64,000 nt of DNA from Syncephalis fuscata (Eukaryota > Zoopagomycota > Zoopagomycetes > Zoopagales > Piptocephalidaceae): NCBI GenBank assembly GCA_025786725.1, contig JAHLTZ010000015.1:310001-374000 (forward strand), given 5' to 3'. Of the stretch, positions 58,403-64,000 are shown piece after piece (the first letter of the stretch is position 1; each line of letters starts with the position of its first letter). The notes beneath the pieces were generated by a model. It saw only the letters and a list, made by a program, of their open reading frames with translations. It made no database searches and had not been told where the DNA came from. Made by a program: the position numbers and the translations under genes.

Positions 58403-58936
58403 TTAGTCCCATGTACCAGCATAGCGCAAATCATAATTAGTATCAGGGGGTGGACGTAAAGAAGGCGGTAGGTTTTTCGGCATATCCTTGGGCACACGAT
58501 AAGTGGTACGGCGTATTTTAGTTACTACTAGTACATAAATAATTAGTAAAACTAGTATTAAATACTTTTACTTTATTATTTACCTTTTGTTGTAGGTGCG
58601 GGGTGTGCATATCGACATTGTGGGCCATAATGACAATGACCCGTATGTATAAATGTATGACATATTGGACGAGCATCAAAGATGGCACTATAAGGATCAC
58701 GTCCTATAAATACTAATTAATAATATGATTCCGCATAGTTACTAGCCAACCTACCTGACATAATAGCGTCCCAATAGGTACGTCGAACTTGTTGATGTTG
58801 TGCACTCTTCTCGTGTCGTTCTATTGTTCCTGCGTCTGCGGTCATTGCCTTGTCGCAATAGTCGCAGTAATCTTTAAAGTGTTAGCTCCTTTCGCTCATT
58901 GTTAAAACAACGATACTACTTACGTCGTTTACCCAT
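58403..58936 (-). CDS. ZMAT5: U11/U12 snRNP 20 kDa protein (ZMAT5-like)
   Basis: A 124-residue protein from four exons (58936-58924, 58871-58755, 58703-58584, 58527-58403). It opens MGKRHYCDYCDKAMT, a U1-type C2H2 finger (C-x2-C ... H-x5-H), as in human U11/U12-20K (MGKRYFCDYCD). A CCCH finger follows (C-H-T-F-I-H-T-G-H-C-x5-C-R-Y-A-H; spacing C-x8-C-x5-C-x3-H). The C-terminal part has PKDMPKNLPPSLRPPP, close to the family's PPSLRAPPP. The protein belongs to the 18S U11/U12 particle that recognises minor-class introns. Exon 1 is only 13 coding bases, split within codon 5. No frame problem was seen. Confidence 0.85.
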
Positions 58937-59191
58937 TGTAAATCGTTAATAAAATACTTGTGAATGCAAAAGAAAACTATTTGTATTATTTCTGTGTGTA
59001 TTGCACTAGTAGTGTAGTTTAATTAATACAAAAGGTAAATAAAATATTAATTTTCACAATCATTGTAATAAAAGTAGAATCTATCAACTGTACTGAACTA
59101 GTTAGTAAACTTTATCGCCATTATACTAATAGCATTATTATAAGGTATATCATAGTATTTATTTGTGTATATTAAACTATAGAATAAAACG
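58937..59191. other. Spacer between U11/U12-20K start and UTP20 end
   Basis: AT-rich, 255 bases, holding the U11/U12-20K promoter and UTP20 3' UTR. No gene seen. Confidence 0.4.
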
Positions 59192-62100
59192 CTATTCAAC
59201 GTTAGTACCACGCATTTTCCTGGCTTGTGGTAATCGACCACGACTTTCTCGTTCTTTAGCCATTTTACGCTTCGCCAATACTTTCTTCTTTTCATTATTA
59301 CGAATCTTTTTCAAAGCATGTGCTTCTGGATCGACCATAGCCTAAATAAATAAATAATTTTAATAACTAAATCTATTGCTACTATCCTTTTAATCTATTT
59401 ACCTGTAGGGCACGTTTTGATTTGCGTTCATTACGTTTCTCTTCTGCTCGTTGACGAACCGTTGAATAAGCAGCAAAATAGGCTGTATCGCCTATATGTT
59501 TCTGTAAAAGTGTTAGTAATTCACTCGCCAATTCACGTAATGAACCTAATAATAAAATAATTAGCTATTAATTTGTATAATATAAATATGACCCACCAAA
59601 TTCTTCAGACTTGTTTGTTTCATCGGTCATCGTACGATAGACGGGTAGAATAATAGGCATTAAATAAGGCGACATTTCTGAGGCTGGAATGAAATTCGTC
59701 ATAATAGCAAACCATCGATAAATAAATGTACGCTATAAAGAATTATTAGTATTTATCTATAATATTTAATAATCTATATTACCTGTAGCAGACTTTGGGT
59801 TCTACCCGCATCTAAACGAGCAGCTAATGATAGACGTTTAAATAGACCAAGTAGCTGTTGACCTGTCTTTACATCAGTATTGGCCTCTGTCTCCTCCTCC
59901 GCTTCTTCTTCCTCTTCCTCTTCCTCTTCATTATCCTGAACCGTTGATTTAGATGGTGCATTTAATTTATCTTGGGCGTATAGACAACGAGCAATAAAGA
60001 ATAGATTCTTTACTACTTGTGTACCCATATCATCGGTTATTACAGGGCTTTTCAATTGACGACCCATCGTTAATGATAATGGCTTCAATTGACTTGTTTC
60101 GATCCAAGTAGGTGCATTGGGTAGATTGGTCACTTTTAGTGTAGTAGTGTCTAATTTGCTGAAATACAACCCAAGTAGACGGGCACTTGATAACCGAATC
60201 CATGTATGTGGATATAGTTGCAGTGCGCTAATCTTACGCCATAGCTCAATCGTGGTGGCAGCATAGGTTGTATCGGGGAATTGCTTCACTATCTTTGTAA
60301 ATGTAGATAGTGAAAAGTAGATTAACTCCCAACCTGCTACTTGTGCTTCACTACTTGTAACATCCTCTTCATTGGCATCTATTTGAGCTAAATCCGGTTT
60401 AGTTAGGGCTTCTTCAATATACGGTAACCATTTCCCAATATGTTGATTGGTGCGCTGTCCCAATGATTCAACCATTAGGCCAAATGTTTGTATAGCTGCT
60501 CGTTGCATAGCAAGCGAATCCTTCCTCTCGTACCATTGGACCAACATCTTATGAATATTATTCAGCGATGTTTCATTAACGCGTTTCAATAATACACGAA
60601 TCAATGAACCGGCCATTTCGCGACATTGGCTTGATTCATCGTTAACAAGCGCTAATACCAAGGCAAGCATAAACATTTCCCAATAAGGAGCAAGGAGTGA
60701 TGCATCGAACTTGGTAATGACTGCGTGTAATAGTTCCATGACTGATTCGCGACCACTTTCATGTACATAGGCCAAATTGGAGGCGAGGAAGTTTAGCTGC
60801 GTCTTCATACGCTTATCACCTTGTGGATATTCAAGCAAGAATTGCAGATAGATTTGTCGACATTGTATACGAACTTGGTCGGTTTGACTTGTCACCAGTA
60901 GTTCACGTATCGCATCCATTAAATCGTAGACTTCGGGTGATACGAATTTACGAGCTACCATAGCCCGAATAAGATTAAATGTCGTCGTTTGCTTCTCCGT
61001 CTCTTCAATATCCGGCTTAATCAAATTAACGAGGAATGTTAACTGTACTTCAGACACGGTTACTTGAGGACATTGACGAATAACCACCGTCAATAAACGG
61101 AAACATGATTGTGATAAATCCAATCCGGTATCGGTAGATTTGCTTAATACTTCAAAGGCCCGTTTAACAATGGCTGCACGGCCATTATTAAGACCGTTTA
61201 ATGGTAATGGACATAGAATAGCCAATACTTTAAATGATTGCGCCATGACTGAGGCATGTTGCGAATAAGATGCATTACCAACTGCATCTACTAGCTTATT
61301 AAGCCAGCCTAAGTGTTCCTTGTTATTATGATTGCTAATATCAAATCGATTACGTTTAAAGGCCGTTAACAGCACAGTTAGACCCAGTTCTACAAATCGA
61401 TGAACATTGGCGGCGTAATAGTCTCGTTTCTCTGCATTATCCCGTACAAGTTGTACTTCATAATTTAGATCACGCATTGATTTCTGCTCCCGTATTTGCT
61501 GTTTTGGTAGAGCAATTTTAGCATCAAGGGCAATTAAGCCATGACAAAATTGTACAAGGACATAGGCTTTAAAGTCTGGATTATGACTAATACCCGTTGC
61601 TAATCGAACAAGTATTTGGTCGACCTTCTTCATAACCTTCATACTTGCCGTCTCACTCATAATATCCTTAATGGGCAGTACAAGTTGATCAATGGTGTCA
61701 TAAGGAACAATACGGGCCAGTATCTCGTATGAATCATAACTACGCATACTACGCATTTCCTTGGTCTTTCCGGTTAATTCTTCCGTTTCTTTCTCTTCAC
61801 CAATCGCGCCAAATATATCCTCGACAATAACGCTCATTAATAGATCGAGACATTGTGTTAAATCATTTGGCTTCAATGTTGGTTGTAGATTGGCCAATAG
61901 CGAGTGGAGTGTATAGCCAAGTACATGTCTTTGTGATCCACGCGTCAATGCATTACGTAGCTCAACTACCATGAATCGTAGATAACTAGGACCTAAGAAT
62001 AACGCCAACTTATTAAGTGTATCACGTGTACAATCACGGGCATCTTGTGTTTTATACCGTAATGATTGACATAGAATAACCACTAATCCAGGTAATTGAA

Positions 62101-64000
62101 TACGTAATGATGTTTCGGGTAATTGACGTAATATCTTGGCTAATGATAAGGCCATGGGTACACGCATCCTTACACTTTCTTCATCTTTAGGACGTATAAA
62201 TGTCATTAATTCAGGCAATAGACGTGTAGTCAATAGCGTGTGAATACGCGTGGCCATTTCAACTGGTACAAATGAACCTGAAGAGGCATCCATAAATACA
62301 TCTTCCGCGTCATTTTCTTCCTCCTCTTCATCCACCGTATCATTATCTACTTCTTTATCTTTAGATTCTGGTTCTGGTTCTGGTGCTGGCTCCACTTTAT
62401 ACTTTTTCATCGTGGCTACATTAATATCGACTTCTGCTTTGCTTAAATCAAAGTGGAAATGTTCAAGTGTGGACATCAGTGCACGGACCATAATACGTTC
62501 GATATCCGGTTTTGTCTTAACTGCTCGTAAGAATTTACGTATTTGTCCATAGTAGGCACTCCATGGAATGGATCCAGCTGCTTCACCCACTGTAATAATC
62601 GTGGCATTAATCAGATTGTGATCAGCAATACGATCCGTGTCAAATAAAAAGTGATCTAATAATGGCAAAATAAGCTGAGTGAGGATCATGGCGGATAATC
62701 GACCCTGTTGACACATTTGGCCCAATCGTTGAATAGCACGAATACGTCGATGTAATTGAATATGATAGACATTATGAAGAAAACTTGCTTCTTCGTCACC
62801 ATCGGCTAATAAACAAGTCATACTAGCAAATAGTGGTAATGATGCTAATTGCTGTGTCATATGAGCAAGTACTAACACGGCTTCTTGTCGAACTACTTCA
62901 GCCCGGGTCTTTAAGGCGCGTCTTACACCCGAATAGACAATACGAACGAGTAGTGTTTGCCATGCCGATGATACAGTCGCATCATCTAAATGCAATTTAA
63001 CCTGATCTATAAATCGACGTAATCCATAGGCAGCACTGCCTCGAATGGCCAATTCTTCTGTATCATGCATAGCAAATAAATAACAATAGAGCAGTGGTGT
63101 CCATTGCTGTGTCGACAGTTCAGCGTATAGATGATCATTTACTCGACTGAATGCTGCTAAACGACGCTCAAAATCCGGTTCACCCAATCGTCTACCAGTA
63201 AAAGCGTTTAATTCACCGACAAGTTCGGCCATTGTGGTAAGTGATGGATCGATTTGCGCAAACTTCATCATCACTTCCGCAAGTAGTAGACGGCAATCAC
63301 GCGTGGATAGTCGCGCCAATAATGTAGCAAATTCATTGTAATAACGATTAAATAGAGCGGGCTGTGTACGTAATGCGTCAATTAATGGTAAGAAGCCAAC
63401 AACAATACGAAGAATATCTGCTTTAACATATTCTGGTACATGTCGATTTGGTTTACGCAAGAATGGTACGAGTAACTCGACCAGCTGTTGTACTTGATGT
63501 TCACCATCAACTAGACTTGCCACTCGTGACAAAATACTAATCTCGCGTCTAATTAATGCGGTATCTGATGTTTTATCCGCCGTTTGTCGAACAAGCATAG
63601 TATTGAACTCTACTAATAGCTGTGGTATATAAGGCTTTAGAATACGCCGAGTAAGTGATGAAGCAATATAACTAGCCATTCCTTGTGGTTCATCTACATC
63701 TTTATCAATCAACATAGCATCCAATTCGGGCAAGTCAAGTAACTGTTCAATCAATGTTAATACTGCCGATATCACTGACAATTGAACCTTCTTAGCCGAT
63801 AAACAACTTAGACACTTTGCAATAACTTGATTGTTATAGTCGATCAAATAACTAGCATATTCCGATGTAGATGACCAGGCTACAAACATTTCCAATACCG
63901 CCGATGGTGACTGGGTACTTTCCACGTCAAGTTGTTCAACACGTTCTGATAAAAAGGCTGAAAACATAGCCGGCATGTATTGTTGATAACTTGGCAGTAT
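59192..64000 (-). CDS. UTP20: U3 snoRNP-associated protein UTP20, 5' end cut by window edge
   Basis: A giant HEAT-repeat nucleolar protein of the small-subunit processome, needed for 18S rRNA maturation. The visible C-terminal part is about 1,550 residues. One exon covers 64000-59783. Three short 3' exons follow (59732-59597, 59545-59403, 59341-59192). Diagnostic motifs are EEASFLHNVYHIQLHRRIRA, IQRLGQMCQQGRLS, DHNLINATIITVGEAAGSIP and WSAYYGQIRKFL. Acidic inserts occur after EPAPEPEPESKDKE and near residue 1350 of the large exon. The basic C-terminus (KRKMAKERESRGRLPQARKM) is typical. The frame is open through the right edge, so ATG 63976 is not the start. No frame break was seen in 4.2 kb. 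Confidence 0.95.

Overview
The window is a piece of nuclear DNA from a fungus with many short introns. Most are about 45-65 nt, start GTAAGT-like, have CTAAT/CTAAC branch sites and end in AG. A fungus is indicated by a PIN4/Cip-type RRM-R3H protein, a CTD-kinase gamma subunit (CTK3), a basidiomycete-like J protein, ERB1, EGD2 and TLG2. A U11/U12-20K gene, a DALRD3-like gene and a likely AT-AC intron are animal-like features. Together they point to an early-diverging lineage (Zoopagomycota or Mucoromycota type) rather than a yeast; this placement is inference.

Layout. 1-29 kb is a gene-dense housekeeping block: proteasome alpha4 (cut by the left edge), ubiquitin-S27a, ERB1, a C2H2 zinc-finger protein, NAC alpha, a J protein, a 5.5-kb stretch without a convincing gene, the PIN4-like gene, a repeat copy, cytochrome b5 reductase, an FMC1-like LYR protein, CTK3, TLG2 and RPC82. 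29-43 kb and 47-58 kb are AT-rich accessory DNA. They hold an orphan gene, a 1.2-kb inverted repeat, an F-box-like relic, a family of seven-transmembrane (7TM) receptor-like genes (four usable copies, two pseudogenes, one relic), a secreted cysteine-rich peptide gene between two near-identical direct repeats, and a decayed ATP-grasp-like gene. 43.5-47.1 kb is a housekeeping islet: DALRD3-like, ALKBH6 and mitochondrial uL5m. 58.4-64 kb has U11/U12-20K and UTP20, which runs off the right edge.

Working links. Ribosome synthesis and translation are served by S27a, ERB1, UTP20, uL5m, RPC82, NAC and perhaps the DALRD3-like protein. A minor spliceosome is suggested by the U11/U12-20K gene and by an intron in RPC82 whose ends and reading frame fit the U12 type. 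The receptor array and the secreted peptide are the most novel part: a tandem, gene-converting 7TM family with a shared forkhead-like upstream element, next to a Kex2-type secreted six-cysteine peptide.

Quality. At least a dozen conserved genes lose frame by one base, mostly inside short homopolymers, including ubiquitin itself. These look like under-called homopolymers in the assembly. They should not be read as gene inactivation, although the accessory pseudogenes also carry genuine-looking stop codons.
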